A stretch of DNA of 64,000 nucleotides from Streptomyces sp. SUK 48 (GCF_009650765.1 NZ_CP045740.1:7664001-7728000), one strand, 5' to 3'. Counted from the first letter of the stretch, positions 16,945-26,156 are shown. Notes: a model not told the origin generated them from the letters alone. Translations and numbers: made by a program.

Positions 16945-18093
16945 ATGAAGCGAACCCTTTTCGAAGCCGAGCACGAGGACTACCGCGAGAGCGTGCGGGC
17001 CTTCATCACCAAGCATGTGGTGCCGCACTACGCGGACTGGGACAAGGCGGGCATCGTGCCCCGTGAGCTGTTCACCGGTCTGGGCGAGCTCGGCGCGCTC
17101 GGCATCGCCGTGCCCGAGGAGTTCGGCGGCGCGGGGATCAAGGACTTCCGCTACAACACGATCCTGCACGAGGAGGGCGCGCGGGTGGGCGCCATCCCGG
17201 CGATCCTCGGCCCGACCCTGCACGCGGACGTGGTCCTGCCCTACTTCCTCGACCAGACGAACGACGAGCAGAAGGCCCGCTGGCTGCCCGGCATCGCCTC
17301 CGGCGAGACGATCACGGCGGTCGCGATGACCGAGCCCGGCACCGGTTCCGACCTGTCCGGCATCCGCACCAAGGCGGTCCGCGACGGCGACCACTACGTC
17401 ATCGACGGCGCGAAGACGTTCATCACCAACGGCATCAACGCGGACCTGGTCGTCGTCGCCGTGCGCACCGGCGAGCACCCGCACCGCGGGATCAGCCTGA
17501 TCGTCGTGGAGCGCGACACCCCCGGCTTTGAACGCGGCCGCAAGCTGGAGAAGGTCGGCCTGCACGCCCAGGACACCGCCGAACTGGTCTTCACCGGCGC
17601 CAGGGTGCCGGCGGCCAACCTGCTCGGCGCGGAGGGCGAGGGCTTCTTCGCGCTGACGCGCAATCTCGCGCAGGAGCGGATGTCGGTCGCGATCGCCGGT
17701 CTGGCGCAGGCGGTGGCGGCCTTCGACTGGACCGTCGAGTACGTGCGCGAGCGCAAGGCGTTCGGCAAGCCGATCGGCTCCCTCCAGGTGATCCGGCACC
17801 GCCTCGCCGAGCTGGACACCGAGATCGAGATCGCCCAGCACTACCTCGACCGCTGCGTACTCGCGCTGAACTCGGGCGAGTTGACGGTGGTCGACGCCGC
17901 CAAGGCCAAGTGGTGGTGCACCGAGCTGCAGGGCCGGGTCATGGACGCCTGCGTCCAGCTGCACGGCGGATACGGCTACATGCTCGAGTACCCGATCGCC
18001 CGGGCCTGGCAGGACAGTAGGGTGAGCCGGATCTACGCGGGCACGACCGAGATCATGAAGGAGATCATCGGCCGTTCGCTGGAACTCGGCTAG
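16945..18093 (+). CDS. Acyl-CoA dehydrogenase
   Basis: 382 residues, a standard FAD-dependent acyl-CoA dehydrogenase. The middle-domain flavin motif TAVAMTEPGTGSDLSGI is near 120-136, and KTFITNGINADLVVV near 152. The C-terminal signature is HGGYGYMLEYPIARAWQDSR, then IYAGTTEIMKEIIGR. The Glu of the medium-chain YEGT motif is Ala here, as in long-chain/isovaleryl-type members where the catalytic base sits on another helix. It probably oxidises a branched or short acyl-CoA. Divergence from icmF, and the TetR gene immediately downstream, suggest one valine/fatty-acid catabolic regulon. Start ATG 16945 with a weak GAGAAAG. Confidence 0.9.
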   Translation: MKRTLFEAEHEDYRESVRAFITKHVVPHYADWDKAGIVPRELFTGLGELGALGIAVPEEFGGAGIKDFRYNTILHEEGARVGAIPAILGPTLHADVVLPYFLDQTNDEQKARWLPGIASGETITAVAMTEPGTGSDLSGIRTKAVRDGDHYVIDGAKTFITNGINADLVVVAVRTGEHPHRGISLIVVERDTPGFERGRKLEKVGLHAQDTAELVFTGARVPAANLLGAEGEGFFALTRNLAQERMSVAIAGLAQAVAAFDWTVEYVRERKAFGKPIGSLQVIRHRLAELDTEIEIAQHYLDRCVLALNSGELTVVDAAKAKWWCTELQGRVMDACVQLHGGYGYMLEYPIARAWQDSRVSRIYAGTTEIMKEIIGRSLELG

Positions 18094-18136
18094 ACCGCCG
18101 GTCCAGGACGAGTCGGCTCGCTGTCTGGAGGTGCCG

Positions 18137-19648
18137 GTGAGGGTCGAGGTCGGGTCGGACCCGGAGAGCGTGCGCGCGACGGCGCCGGAGCCTGGTGCGG
18201 GGCCGGTCGCTCTGGGGAGTACGGCGACGGGTACCTGTGGGGAGTCGGTCGCGCGGGGCGGTACGGCCGCGCTGGGACCTGGTGTGGAGCCGGTCGCTGT
18301 GAGCGGTGGGGCGGCGACGGGTACCCGTGGGGAGTCGGTCGCGCGGGGTGGTACGGCTGGGCTGGGACCTGGTGTGGGGACGGTCGCTGTGAGCGGTGGG
18401 GCGGCGACCGGTACCCCTGTGGAGCCGGTCGCCCCGGGCGGTACGGCGGTGACGGGACCCGGTGCGGAGACTGCCGCCCCGCTCGTGCGGGCGACGCGGC
18501 CGCGCAACCGACGGGAGCTGATCATCGCCGCCGCGCGCGAGCTGTTCTCCCGGGACGGCTACGCCAACGCGGCGATGAGCGGCATCGCGGCGGCCGTGGG
18601 CATCGGCCCCTCCGCCCTGTACCGGCACTTCGGCGGCAAGCAGGAGCTGCTGCACGCCGTCGTCACCGAGGCCCTCGACTCCTGCTTTGCCGGGCTGTAC
18701 CCGGCCGGTCCCGGTGAACTCGACGTCCTGGTCCGGGACTTCGCCGCGTCCGCGCTGGCCCGGCGTGAACTGGGAGTGCTGTGGCAGCGGGAGGCCCGGC
18801 ACCTGCCCGCCGCGCAGCACGCGGAACTCACCCGGCGGCTGCACGCGGCCCGGCGCACCCTCGCCGGGCAGCTGACCGCCGCCCGGCCGGGGCTGGACCC
18901 CGCCCACACCGAGCTGCTCTCCTGGGGCACGCTCGGGGTGGCCGCGAGCCTCGCCTACCAGCACGTGGAACTGGCGACGCCGGATCTCGTCGCGCGCCTG
19001 ATGCACCGCGTCGCCACGTCGGCCCCGCCCGGACTCGGCGCGCCCCGGCCCGACGCGCCCCGGGGCACCCTGCGCCACCGCTCCCGCCGGGAGGCGCTGC
19101 TCGCCGCCGCGACCGAGCTGTTCGCCGAGCGCGGCTACGCCTCGGTCAGCCTGGAGGACACCGGCGCGGCCGTCGGGATCGCCGGGCAGAGCATCTACCA
19201 TCACTTCGCCAGCAAGCACGACCTCCTCGCCACCGCCGTGCACCGCGGCGTCGAACGGCTGTGGGTCGACCTGGCCGAGGTGCTCGCCTGCGCCCCCGAC
19301 CACGCGGGCGCGCTACGGCGCCTGGTGTGGCGCTACGTCCGCATGGCGCTGGTCTCCCGGCACCTGGTGACCGTGATCGCCACCGAGGCCGAGCATCTCC
19401 AGGAGGCGGACCGGCTGCGCACCCGGCAGTTCCAGCGCGACTACATCGCCGAGTGGCTGCAGCTGCTGCACGCGGTCCACCCGGACATGACCCCGGCCGA
19501 GGCCCGCGTCCGGGTGCAGACCGTCCTCACCGTCGTCAACGACGTGGCCCGCACGCCCCGGCTCGCCACCCGGCCGGGGATAGACCGGGCCCTGTACCAA
19601 CTGGGCTGCGAACTGCTGGAGTCGGCGGCCGGTCCGCTGCCCGAGTGA
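18137..19648 (+). CDS. Double TetR/AcrR regulator with repetitive N-terminal extension
   Basis: 503 residues from GTG 18137, five bases after GGAGG. Two complete TetR modules are in tandem. The first HTH is RRELIIAAARELFSRDGYAN ... YRHFGGKQELL (about 122-165). The second is RREALLAAATELFAERGYAS ... IYHHFASKHDLL (about 315-360). Tandem TetR proteins are common beside actinobacterial acyl-CoA dehydrogenases. The first 115 residues are not TetR: they are three 30-residue repeats rich in Gly, Ala, Thr and Val, encoded by 90-bp DNA repeats. The real start could lie after them, but no better ribosome site is visible. It may bind the palindrome upstream of icmF. Confidence 0.85.
   Translation: MRVEVGSDPESVRATAPEPGAGPVALGSTATGTCGESVARGGTAALGPGVEPVAVSGGAATGTRGESVARGGTAGLGPGVGTVAVSGGAATGTPVEPVAPGGTAVTGPGAETAAPLVRATRPRNRRELIIAAARELFSRDGYANAAMSGIAAAVGIGPSALYRHFGGKQELLHAVVTEALDSCFAGLYPAGPGELDVLVRDFAASALARRELGVLWQREARHLPAAQHAELTRRLHAARRTLAGQLTAARPGLDPAHTELLSWGTLGVAASLAYQHVELATPDLVARLMHRVATSAPPGLGAPRPDAPRGTLRHRSRREALLAAATELFAERGYASVSLEDTGAAVGIAGQSIYHHFASKHDLLATAVHRGVERLWVDLAEVLACAPDHAGALRRLVWRYVRMALVSRHLVTVIATEAEHLQEADRLRTRQFQRDYIAEWLQLLHAVHPDMTPAEARVRVQTVLTVVNDVARTPRLATRPGIDRALYQLGCELLESAAGPLPE
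18190..18459 (+). repeat. Three tandem 90-bp repeats inside the TetR gene
   Basis: Strings such as GCTGGGACCTGGTGTGG (18271, 18361) and GGAGTCGGTCGCGCGGGG (18241, 18331) recur exactly 90 bases apart, with a third, more diverged copy beginning near 18370. The period keeps the reading frame (30 codons). Confidence 0.85.
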
Positions 19649-20021
19649 CGCCCGCCCTACCGTGCTCCCGCCGCGGGCCCGCCTCGATGACGATGTCCTG
19701 CGGGCCGCGCGATGCCTGGAGGCCGTCGATCGCGCGGCTGATCCGCTCCCGCTCCTTGCGCAGCCCCGCGACGAGGTCCGCGCAGACCGGTATCAGCCGT
19801 TCGCCCTCCTCGCGGACACACGGCAGCACCTTCGCGATGGTGTCCGTGGTGAGTCCGGCGGCGAGCAGGGCGCGGACCCGGCGGATCGTCTCGACGTCCT
19901 GCTCGCCGTAGACGCGGTACCCGCCGGGCAGGCGCTCCGGTGTCAGCAGGCCCTGCTCCTCGTAGTGGCGCAACAGCCGCTCGCTGACCCCTGTGCGCCG
20001 CACCATCTCACCGATCCGCAT
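19536..20021 (-). CDS. MerR-family transcriptional regulator
   Basis: 161 residues from ATG 20021. The N-terminal winged helix is clear: MRIGEMVRRTGVSERLLRHY, EEQGLLTPERLPGGYRVYGE, then a dimerisation helix (GERLIPVCADLVAGLRKERE). No conserved metal-binding Cys is present, so it is probably a drug- or redox-type MerR. Homology seems to end near residue 120. The remaining 40 residues are low complexity and run 113 bases into the 3' end of the convergent TetR gene, which suggests that the original stop was lost. It is divergent from the decayed quinone-oxidoreductase gene, its likely former target. Confidence 0.8.
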   Translation of the reverse strand: MRIGEMVRRTGVSERLLRHYEEQGLLTPERLPGGYRVYGEQDVETIRRVRALLAAGLTTDTIAKVLPCVREEGERLIPVCADLVAGLRKERERISRAIDGLQASRGPQDIVIEAGPRREHGRAGVTRAADRPPTPAVRSPVGTGPGLSPAGWRAGACGPRR

Positions 20022-20091
20022 GGCGGCCTCGCGGCACCACGACGGTCGCCGCCCGGCCGGAACACGGCCTGGAACATGAGAAGTTGTCGCC

Positions 20092-20871
20092 GTGCACGCT
20101 GTTCGGGTCGATGTCCACGGCGGTCCCGAGGTGCTCACCGTACGGGAGGTCGCCGACCCGGAGCCGGAATCCCGGCCGGGGCCGGACGCGGCCGGGGAGA
20201 CCGGGCCGGGCGCCGGTGAGGTGCTGGTGCGGACGGCCGCGAGCAGCCTGAACCCGGTGGACTGGAAGACCCGTGCCTGGGACGTGGGCCCCGCCCTGCC
20301 GGTGACGCTGTGCTGGGACCTGGCCGGGATCGTCGTGGCGAGTTCGGCGCCTGAGTTCGCGGCCGGCGACCGGGTGATCGCGATGTCCGCGCAGCTGGCC
20401 ACCGGCCTGGACACCTGGGCCGAACTGGTCCTCCTGCCGGCACGGCTGCTCGCCCACGCCCCAGGACGCTCACCCCGGCCGAGGCCGCGACGCTGCCGCT
20501 CGCCGGGCTGGCAGTCCAACTGGCCCGGCAAGCGGGCGTGTCGGTCGACGGGCTGGTCTCCCGTCCCGAACACATCCGAATCGTGCGGGAGTTCGGCGCC
20601 TCGACCGTGACGCACTCCGTCGCCGAACTTCCCCAGGGGGCGTACGACGCGGTGCTCGACACGGCGGGCGCCGACGTGACCCGGGCGTTCACCGACGGCG
20701 GGTCGTACCTCTCGATCTCCACGCGAGGACCTCGCCGAACTGGTGGGCCTGGTCGACGCGGGGCGGCTGAAGGCGCGGGTGGCCGCGTACTACCCCCTCA
20801 CCCAGGTGCGGACGGCCCATGAACGCTTCGAGGCGGGCGGTCTGCCGGGCAAGGTCGTGCTGCTGTTGTGA
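20092..20871 (+). pseudogene. Quinone oxidoreductase (zinc-type MDR), frameshifted with internal deletions
   Basis: The N-terminal MDR domain reads normally from GTG 20092 (MHAVRVDVHGGPEVLTVREV, SSLNPVDWKTR). At 20458-20462 one C is missing from a C run and the frame shifts, so homology continues as RTLTPAEAATLPLAGL. At about 20509 roughly 25 residues, including the expected NADPH loop GAAGAVG, are absent and the text resumes AVQLARQAGVSVDGLVS. A third break near 20722 drops about 15 residues and shifts frame again before EDLAELVGLVDAGRLKARV and the natural end KVVLLL. Without the nucleotide loop the product cannot work. It is divergent from the MerR gene. Confidence 0.8.
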
Positions 20872-20938
20872 GCCCGGCCGGTGGCCGGTGGCGGGAACCG
20901 GCGGGCGGCGCCGGGTGTTCGTGGCAGGATCCGCCACC

Positions 20939-21541
20939 ATGGAATTCTCCGAGGTGATCCGCCGCAGGCGCATGGTCAGGCACTACAGCGACAAGCCGCT
21001 GACACCCGAGGTGGCCGAGCGGATCCTCGCCTCCGCCCTGCGTGCCCCCTCGGCCGGCTTCTCCCAGGGCTGGGCCTTCCTCGCCCTGACCGACCCCGCG
21101 GACCGCGCCCGCTTCTGGCCCTTCGTCCCCGTCCGGGTGGAGAAGACACCGACGATGCAGGACGCCCCGCTGGTCGTGGTGCCGCTGGCCCACAAGGAGG
21201 CGTATCTCGACCGCTACGCCGAACCCGGCAAGGGCTGGGAGGACCGCTCCGAGGACCGCTGGCCCGCGCCGTACTGGTACGTCGACACCGGCATGGCCTC
21301 CCTGCTGATGCTGCTGACCGCCGTCGACGAGGGCCTCGGCGCGTGCTTCTTCGGCATCATGCCCGAACACATCCAGCCGTTCCGCGAGGAGTTCGACATC
21401 CCGGACGCGTACGCCCCCGTCGGCGCCCTCACCATCGGCTACCGCGCCACCGACCTGCCCCCGCAGAACCCGAACGTCGAAGCACGGCGCCGCAGCGCGG
21501 AGGAGGTCATCCACCGGGGGAACTGGGGCCGACACGACTGA
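20939..21541 (+). CDS. Nitroreductase-family FMN oxidoreductase
   Basis: 200 residues. The start of the FMN-binding fold is typical, MEFSEVIRRRRMVRHYSDKP and ASALRAPSAGFSQGW, with the second FMN-contact region GLGACFFGIMPEHIQPFREE and ALTIGY near the end. The length agrees with the family (about 200). Such enzymes reduce nitro groups, quinones or flavin-bound substrates with NAD(P)H. The substrate cannot be told. ATG 20939 follows GCAGGA. The next gene on the same strand, a methyltransferase, starts 75 bases downstream. Confidence 0.85.
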   Translation: MEFSEVIRRRRMVRHYSDKPLTPEVAERILASALRAPSAGFSQGWAFLALTDPADRARFWPFVPVRVEKTPTMQDAPLVVVPLAHKEAYLDRYAEPGKGWEDRSEDRWPAPYWYVDTGMASLLMLLTAVDEGLGACFFGIMPEHIQPFREEFDIPDAYAPVGALTIGYRATDLPPQNPNVEARRRSAEEVIHRGNWGRHD

Positions 21542-21616
21542 TTCCGGCGGCGGACCGGGGGCAGCCCTGGTCGCTTCCTCAGGAACCGGGCACCTGCCGC
21601 AGACGTCTCTCGCCGC

Positions 21617-22459
21617 ATGACTTCTCACGAGCGGTACGAGCAACAGGCGGGGCACGAGCGGCAGGCGCGGCACGAGTACGCGGGCCGTACCGCGCCCGCC
21701 TCGACGCCCGCGGTCGCCGTGGTCTCGCCGACGGTCAACGACTACACCGGCTTCGCCGAGGCGTACGCGGCCGACAACGAGACCAATCTGCTCAACGCCC
21801 ACTACGAGCGGCCCGCGATGCTCGATCTTGCCGGGGACGTGGCCGGGCGGCGAATCCTGGACGCCGGCTGCGGCGCCGGGCCCCTCGCCACGGCCCTGCA
21901 TGCCCGTGGCGCCCGAGTGAGCGGATTCGACTCGAGCGCCGGCATGGTGGAGCTGGCCCGGCGGCGGCTCGGCGACGACGTGGACTTCCGAGTGGCCGAT
22001 CTGGGCGGCCCCCTTCCCTACGCCGACGACACGTTCGACGACGTCGTGGCGTCCCTCGTGCTGCACTACCTGAAGGACTGGGGACCGGCGCTGGCCGAAC
22101 TGCGGCGGGTGCTCAAGCCCGGCGGGCGGCTGATCGCGTCCGTGGAACACCCCTTCGCGATGAACCTGATGCACCGCCAGGCCGGACGGGAGGCCGAGTA
22201 CAACTACTTCGACACCACCAACTGGACCGACGAGTGGACCATGAGCGGCCGGTCCGCTCTGATGAGCCGCTGGCACCGGCCGCTCCACGCGATGACCGAC
22301 GCCTTCGGCGCGGCGGGCTTCCGGATCACGGTGATCAGCGAGCCGGCCCCCGATGCCGCCGCCCGCGAACTGTTCCCCGAGGCCCTTACGGCCGCGCCCC
22401 GCTTCCTATGCTTCCTGTTCTTCGTCCTGGAAACAGCCCCGGCCGTTTCCGGCGACTGA
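21617..22459 (+). CDS. Class I SAM-dependent methyltransferase
   Basis: 280 residues. Motif I is ILDAGCGAGPLATALHARGA (residues 75-94), motif II VSGFDSSAGMVELARRR, motif III ADLGGPLPYADDTFDDVVAS and motif post-III LKPGGRLIAS: a Methyltransf_11 type enzyme. The C-terminal part (EHPFAMNLMHRQAGREAEYN) resembles small-molecule methyltransferases of Streptomyces. The first 35 residues are charged and His-rich and are probably a flexible tail. Substrate unknown. It ends six bases before the stop of the convergent barstar-like pseudogene. Confidence 0.85.
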   Translation: MTSHERYEQQAGHERQARHEYAGRTAPASTPAVAVVSPTVNDYTGFAEAYAADNETNLLNAHYERPAMLDLAGDVAGRRILDAGCGAGPLATALHARGARVSGFDSSAGMVELARRRLGDDVDFRVADLGGPLPYADDTFDDVVASLVLHYLKDWGPALAELRRVLKPGGRLIASVEHPFAMNLMHRQAGREAEYNYFDTTNWTDEWTMSGRSALMSRWHRPLHAMTDAFGAAGFRITVISEPAPDAAARELFPEALTAAPRFLCFLFFVLETAPAVSGD

Positions 22460-22465
22460 CGCACG

Positions 22466-23552
22466 TCACGCCAGCGTGACCTCCATGCCGCAGTCGGCCA
22501 GCGCTTCGAGGACCAGGGCGAACAGATCGTAGGGATCGCCGTCCGGGGTCAGGGCCCCGGACAGGTGCTCCCGCGCGGTCGCGGCGTTCCGCCAGCGCAG
22601 GGTCGCGGGGGCAGTGTGGCCGAAGGAGCCGCGCAGGCAGTCGTCCAGGGCGGCGAGGCAGCCGCCGAAGTAGCCGCCGGGACCGTTCAACGCCTCGCCG
22701 AGCGCCAGGTAGAGGCCCGGTTCGTCGGTGGTGTGCCGGCCGTCGAGTACGTAGGCGTGACCGGGCGGCCGGTCACGGTGGGCGCGTCGGCAGCCCCGCT
22801 CCCGGACGAGGTCGAGCCAGACCCCGCGCTGCCTGATACCGAGTCCGTTCCAGGACCCCGGGGTGGCCGGCGGCCCGGCGAGCCACCGCTCCCAGACGGG
22901 CCGTGCGTACTCCGGGACGGGCGTGAAGTGGTCTCCGTCGAGCTCCAGGTCGATCAGATCCGGCCCGTACGCGGACGGACGCCACGCGATGACCCTGCTC
23001 CGAAAGAGGCGATCGGCCAGGAGTACGCCCCGGTCGTCGTGGATCTCCAGCGCGGCCTGCTCCAGGTCCAGGGCCCGCCGGGTGCCCTTCGCCAGCGCCG
23101 CCCGCAGCCGCCCGGCCGGGGCGAGTCCCCGCAGGACGAGCCGGGGTGCCGACGGCTCGGCGGCCGGCAGGACGCGGGTGAACTCCCGGCAGGAGCCCAG
23201 CCGGCGCCGCCCGTCGTGCACATGGACGAGCCCCCGGTGTCCCTCGGGCGGGCCCTCGTAGTCGTCCAGGCCGGTGAGCACCAGGCCGTCCGTCCCGCGC
23301 GACCGGCCCAGGTCCGGGCACTCCGCGTCCTCCAGCAGTCAGGGTCCGAGCGTGTCGTCGTCCGGCACCAGCCACACCCGGTCGCCGACCCGGCCCCGCA
23401 CCTCCGTCCGGCGGCACCCACCCGAACAACTCGTAGGTCCCGCGCCGGGAAACCCCGAACAGCCCCTCCACCTCGGCGCAGACGCCCCAGCTGCCCCCGT
23501 CCTCCGTGTCGGTCAGCGTGGACCGCGTTCTGTCGCCGCGATCCTCGTGCAC
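22466..23552 (-). pseudogene. Barstar-domain protein with a frameshift and a nonsense codon
   Basis: The C-terminal 95 residues are a barstar (barnase-inhibitor) fold: YVLDGRHTTDEPGLYLALGE, GGYFGGCLAALDDCLRG, then LVLEALADCGMEVTLA. The upstream part reads in another frame from about GTG 23552: GVCAEVEGLFGVSRRGTYEL. It shifts near 23405 and continues VRGRVGDRVWLVPDDDTLGP to a TGA at 23341-23339, after which the same frame goes on as LLEDAECPDLGRSRGTDGLV. Two separate lesions mean the full protein is not made. An N-terminally shortened form starting near 23281 could still express the barstar domain. These proteins are presumed RNase-toxin immunity factors; no cognate toxin is adjacent. Confidence 0.75.
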
Positions 23553-23682
23553 CCGGGAATGATGCCGGTGCCGCACGCCCACGACCAGGGAATTTCCCGC
23601 CGGCCGGCCCCGACCTCCCGGAGAGGGTCCGCCGACCGCCGTCCGGTCCGCGTCCGTCTCGTCGGCAACGGCCGCACCGGCC

Positions 23683-24648
23683 TCACGCCGGCCCGAACAG
23701 CTCCGCCGCGTTGTCGTGGCAGACGGCCCGCAGCCACTCCTCTCCGAGGTCCAGCCGCTCCAGGGCCTGGAGTTGATGCAGGTAGGGGTAGGGGATGTTG
23801 GGGAAGTCGGAGCCGAGCAGGACGCGGTCGCCGAGGGCCGCGAGGCGGGGGAGGGCGCGGCGGGGGAAGGGCGTCAACGCCTCGGTGAAGTCGGTGAACG
23901 CCATCGTCGTGTCCAGCCGTATCTCCCGGTACCGCTCGGCGAGGCCGAGGAAATCCTCGTACTCGGGCATCCCCAGATGCGCGACGATCAGCCGCAGCCT
24001 CGGATGCCGCGCCAGGACCCGCGCGATCGGTCCGGGGCCGGTGTGCTTGCCGGGCGCGGGCCCGGACCCGCAGTGGATCACCACGGGGACGCGGGCCTCG
24101 GCGAGCACTCCCCAGGCCGGCCGGAGCAGTTCGTCGGCGGGGTCGTACGCCCCCACCTGCACATGCGCCTTGAACACGCGCGCGCCCGCCTCGATCGCCT
24201 CGCGGACGTACGTCTCGACACCCGGCTCGGGGAACAGGGTGGCGGTGTGCAGGCAGTCGGGGGTCCGCCGCGCGAAACCGGCCGCCCAGTCGTTGAGCCA
24301 GCGGGCCATGCCGGGCTTGTGCGGGTAGAGCATGGCGGTGAAGGCACGGACGCCGAACCGCCGCAGCACCGCCGCGCGTTCCGCCTCCCGCTGCCGGTAG
24401 CTGATCGGCCAGGCGAGCCCGCCGGTCAGCGGACCCCGCGCGTCGAAGTACTCCCAGACCTTGTTCAGGACCCGCTCGGGCATGAAGTGCGTGTGCACGT
24501 CGATCAGACCGGGCAGCCCCAGCCGCCCCCAGAAACGGCGGACCTCGGCGGCCTCCTCGGCGGCTTTCTCGGCGGAGCGACGCGCGGAGCTGTTCACGGC
24601 GGGGCTCGCGGAGGCGGCTTCGGCGGGGGCCGGTCGGTGATCGTTCAT
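23683..24648 (-). CDS. Amidohydrolase-family metal-dependent hydrolase
   Basis: 321 residues of the Amidohydro_2 (ACMSD-like) TIM-barrel type. The metal ligands DVHTHF are near residue 50. Other barrel strands include FKAHVQVGAYDP, VVIHCGSGPAPGKH, LIVAHLGMPEYEDF and the final Asp in LLGSDFPNIPYPY. This family hydrolyses or decarboxylates aromatic and lactone substrates using zinc. The first 40 residues are Ala/Glu-rich and probably disordered. The start is ATG 24648 or GTG 24657, without a clear ribosome site. It lies 33 bases after the MarR gene on the same strand, so it is likely in that regulator's operon. Confidence 0.85.
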   Translation of the reverse strand: MNDHRPAPAEAASASPAVNSSARRSAEKAAEEAAEVRRFWGRLGLPGLIDVHTHFMPERVLNKVWEYFDARGPLTGGLAWPISYRQREAERAAVLRRFGVRAFTAMLYPHKPGMARWLNDWAAGFARRTPDCLHTATLFPEPGVETYVREAIEAGARVFKAHVQVGAYDPADELLRPAWGVLAEARVPVVIHCGSGPAPGKHTGPGPIARVLARHPRLRLIVAHLGMPEYEDFLGLAERYREIRLDTTMAFTDFTEALTPFPRRALPRLAALGDRVLLGSDFPNIPYPYLHQLQALERLDLGEEWLRAVCHDNAAELFGPA

Positions 24649-24681
24649 GCCGCTCACGATCGTCCCGCGCCGTCGCTCACG

Positions 24682-25134
24682 TCAATCGCGTCCCCGCGCC
24701 GGAGCGAGCACGGCCCGTAGCGCCTCCCGGAACAGCGCGGCCGTGGGCGCGTCGAGCGGGGCGAGGAACGCGTCCTCCGCCGCGCGGTACGCCGCGTCGG
24801 CCTGCTGGTAGAGCGCGAGCCCGGGGCCGGTCAGCTCGATGGCGTTGCGCCGGCGGTCGGCCGGATCGGGCTTGCGGGTGACGATGCCCTTGGCCTCGAA
24901 GCCGTCGATCAGGGCGACCATCGTGGTCCGGTCGACGCCGAGCCTCGCCGCGACCGCCTGCTGCGACATCGGCTCGCGCCCGACGAGCACGCGCAGCACG
25001 CCGAAGTCCTTGCTGTCGATGCCGAGCGGGGCGAGCGCGGCGTCGGTCAGCGCCGTCAGCCGCAGATGGGCGTGCTTGACGAGATACCCGAGCGCGTCGT
25101 GCGGCTCTCTGGCGTGCGGGGCGGGGGTTGGCAT
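24682..25134 (-). CDS. MarR-family transcriptional regulator
   Basis: 150 residues from ATG 25134. The winged helix is well conserved: MSQQAVAARLGVDRTTMVAL for the helix-turn-helix and RKPDPADRRRNAIELT for the wing. It is divergent from an NAD-dependent epimerase-like gene, and upstream of the amidohydrolase on its own strand. The 68-base intergenic region contains two almost identical dyads that are probably its operators, so both transcription units would be controlled by one ligand. Confidence 0.88.
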   Translation of the reverse strand: MPTPAPHAREPHDALGYLVKHAHLRLTALTDAALAPLGIDSKDFGVLRVLVGREPMSQQAVAARLGVDRTTMVALIDGFEAKGIVTRKPDPADRRRNAIELTGPGLALYQQADAAYRAAEDAFLAPLDAPTAALFREALRAVLAPARGRD

Positions 25135-25155
25135 ACCCGCCACTCTATCTCTAGG

Positions 25156-25184
25156 CTGATAATCAGTAGCACTGACAATCAGTG
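25156..25184. promoter_or_regulatory. Paired MarR operators
   Basis: CTGATAATCAG (25156-25166) and CTGACAATCAG (25172-25182) are related dyads 16 bases apart, centre to centre. The second extends to CACTGACAATCAGTG (25170-25184). They sit between the divergent MarR and epimerase start codons. Confidence 0.65.
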
Positions 25185-25202
25185 TGGCCGACGAAAGAGG
25201 CA

Positions 25203-26156
25203 ATGATGATTCTTGTGACGGGCGGAGCCGGCTTCATCGGCTCGCACACCGTTCGCGCGCTCCACGAGGCGGGAGAGGAATGCGTCCTCCTCCAGCGCCG
25301 CACCCCCGCGCTGCCGCCGCGGCTGGCCGACGTGCCCGCGGCGATGGCACAGGGCGATATCGCCGATCTGGAGAGCCTGCGCGAGGCGGGCCGCCGGCAC
25401 GCGATCACCGGGATCGTCCATCTCGCCATCGTCCCGCCGTGGGCGGCGGGCGACACGGACGCGGTCGGGGCCGTGAGCCGCGCGCTCGATGGATTCCTCA
25501 ACATCGTGCGGGTCGCGCAGGAGTGGGGCGTACGGCGTGTCGTCGTCGCCAGCACCATCGGTGTCTACGGCGGTGTGGACGTCGAGGGCGCGCTCGGCGA
25601 GGACCTGCCGCTGCCGATGCGGCACTTCCACGCCATCCCGACCCTGAAGAAGATCACCGAACTGCTGGCCGGACAGCTCGCGGCCGAGTCGGGCGTCGAG
25701 ATCGTCGCCGCACGCATCTCCGGCACCTGGGGCCCCGGCGGCCACCTGCCGGACCCCTTCTTCCCGGCCCCGTCACTCGCCCACGCCGCCGCGCGGCGCA
25801 CCACCCCCGACCTGTCCGGCCTCGCGCACCGGCCGTACGCCGAGGACGCCCTCGACCTCTGCTACGTCAAGGACACCGGCCGCGCCCTCGCCCTCCTCCA
25901 GCTCACGCCGGAACTGCGCCACACCGCGTACAACGTCGGCTCGGGCCGCGCGACGAGCAACGCGGAGGTGATCGCCGCGATCGCCGCGACCGAGCCCGGC
26001 TTCCACCTCGAACTGCCCTCCCGGGACACCGCCGCGGCGCGCCAGTGGCTCGACACGACCCGCCTGCGCGAGGACACCGGCTTCACCCCGGCGTACGACA
26101 CCGCCGCGGCCGCCGCCGACTACATCACCTGGCTGCGCGCGGGCAACGAACGATAG
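25203..26156 (+). CDS. NAD-dependent epimerase/dehydratase family protein
   Basis: 317 residues of the extended SDR type. The nucleotide-binding motif is VTGGAGFIGSHT (residues 5-16). VVVASTIGVYGG marks the Ser region near 115, but the usual YxxxK is replaced by a longer HAIPTLKK segment, so the catalytic Tyr is not evident and the protein may be an atypical reductase. ATG 25203 follows AAAGAGG by two bases, with ATG 25206 as the alternative. It is divergent from a MarR gene whose operator pair overlaps its promoter. Substrate unknown. Confidence 0.82.
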   Translation: MMILVTGGAGFIGSHTVRALHEAGEECVLLQRRTPALPPRLADVPAAMAQGDIADLESLREAGRRHAITGIVHLAIVPPWAAGDTDAVGAVSRALDGFLNIVRVAQEWGVRRVVVASTIGVYGGVDVEGALGEDLPLPMRHFHAIPTLKKITELLAGQLAAESGVEIVAARISGTWGPGGHLPDPFFPAPSLAHAAARRTTPDLSGLAHRPYAEDALDLCYVKDTGRALALLQLTPELRHTAYNVGSGRATSNAEVIAAIAATEPGFHLELPSRDTAAARQWLDTTRLREDTGFTPAYDTAAAAADYITWLRAGNER

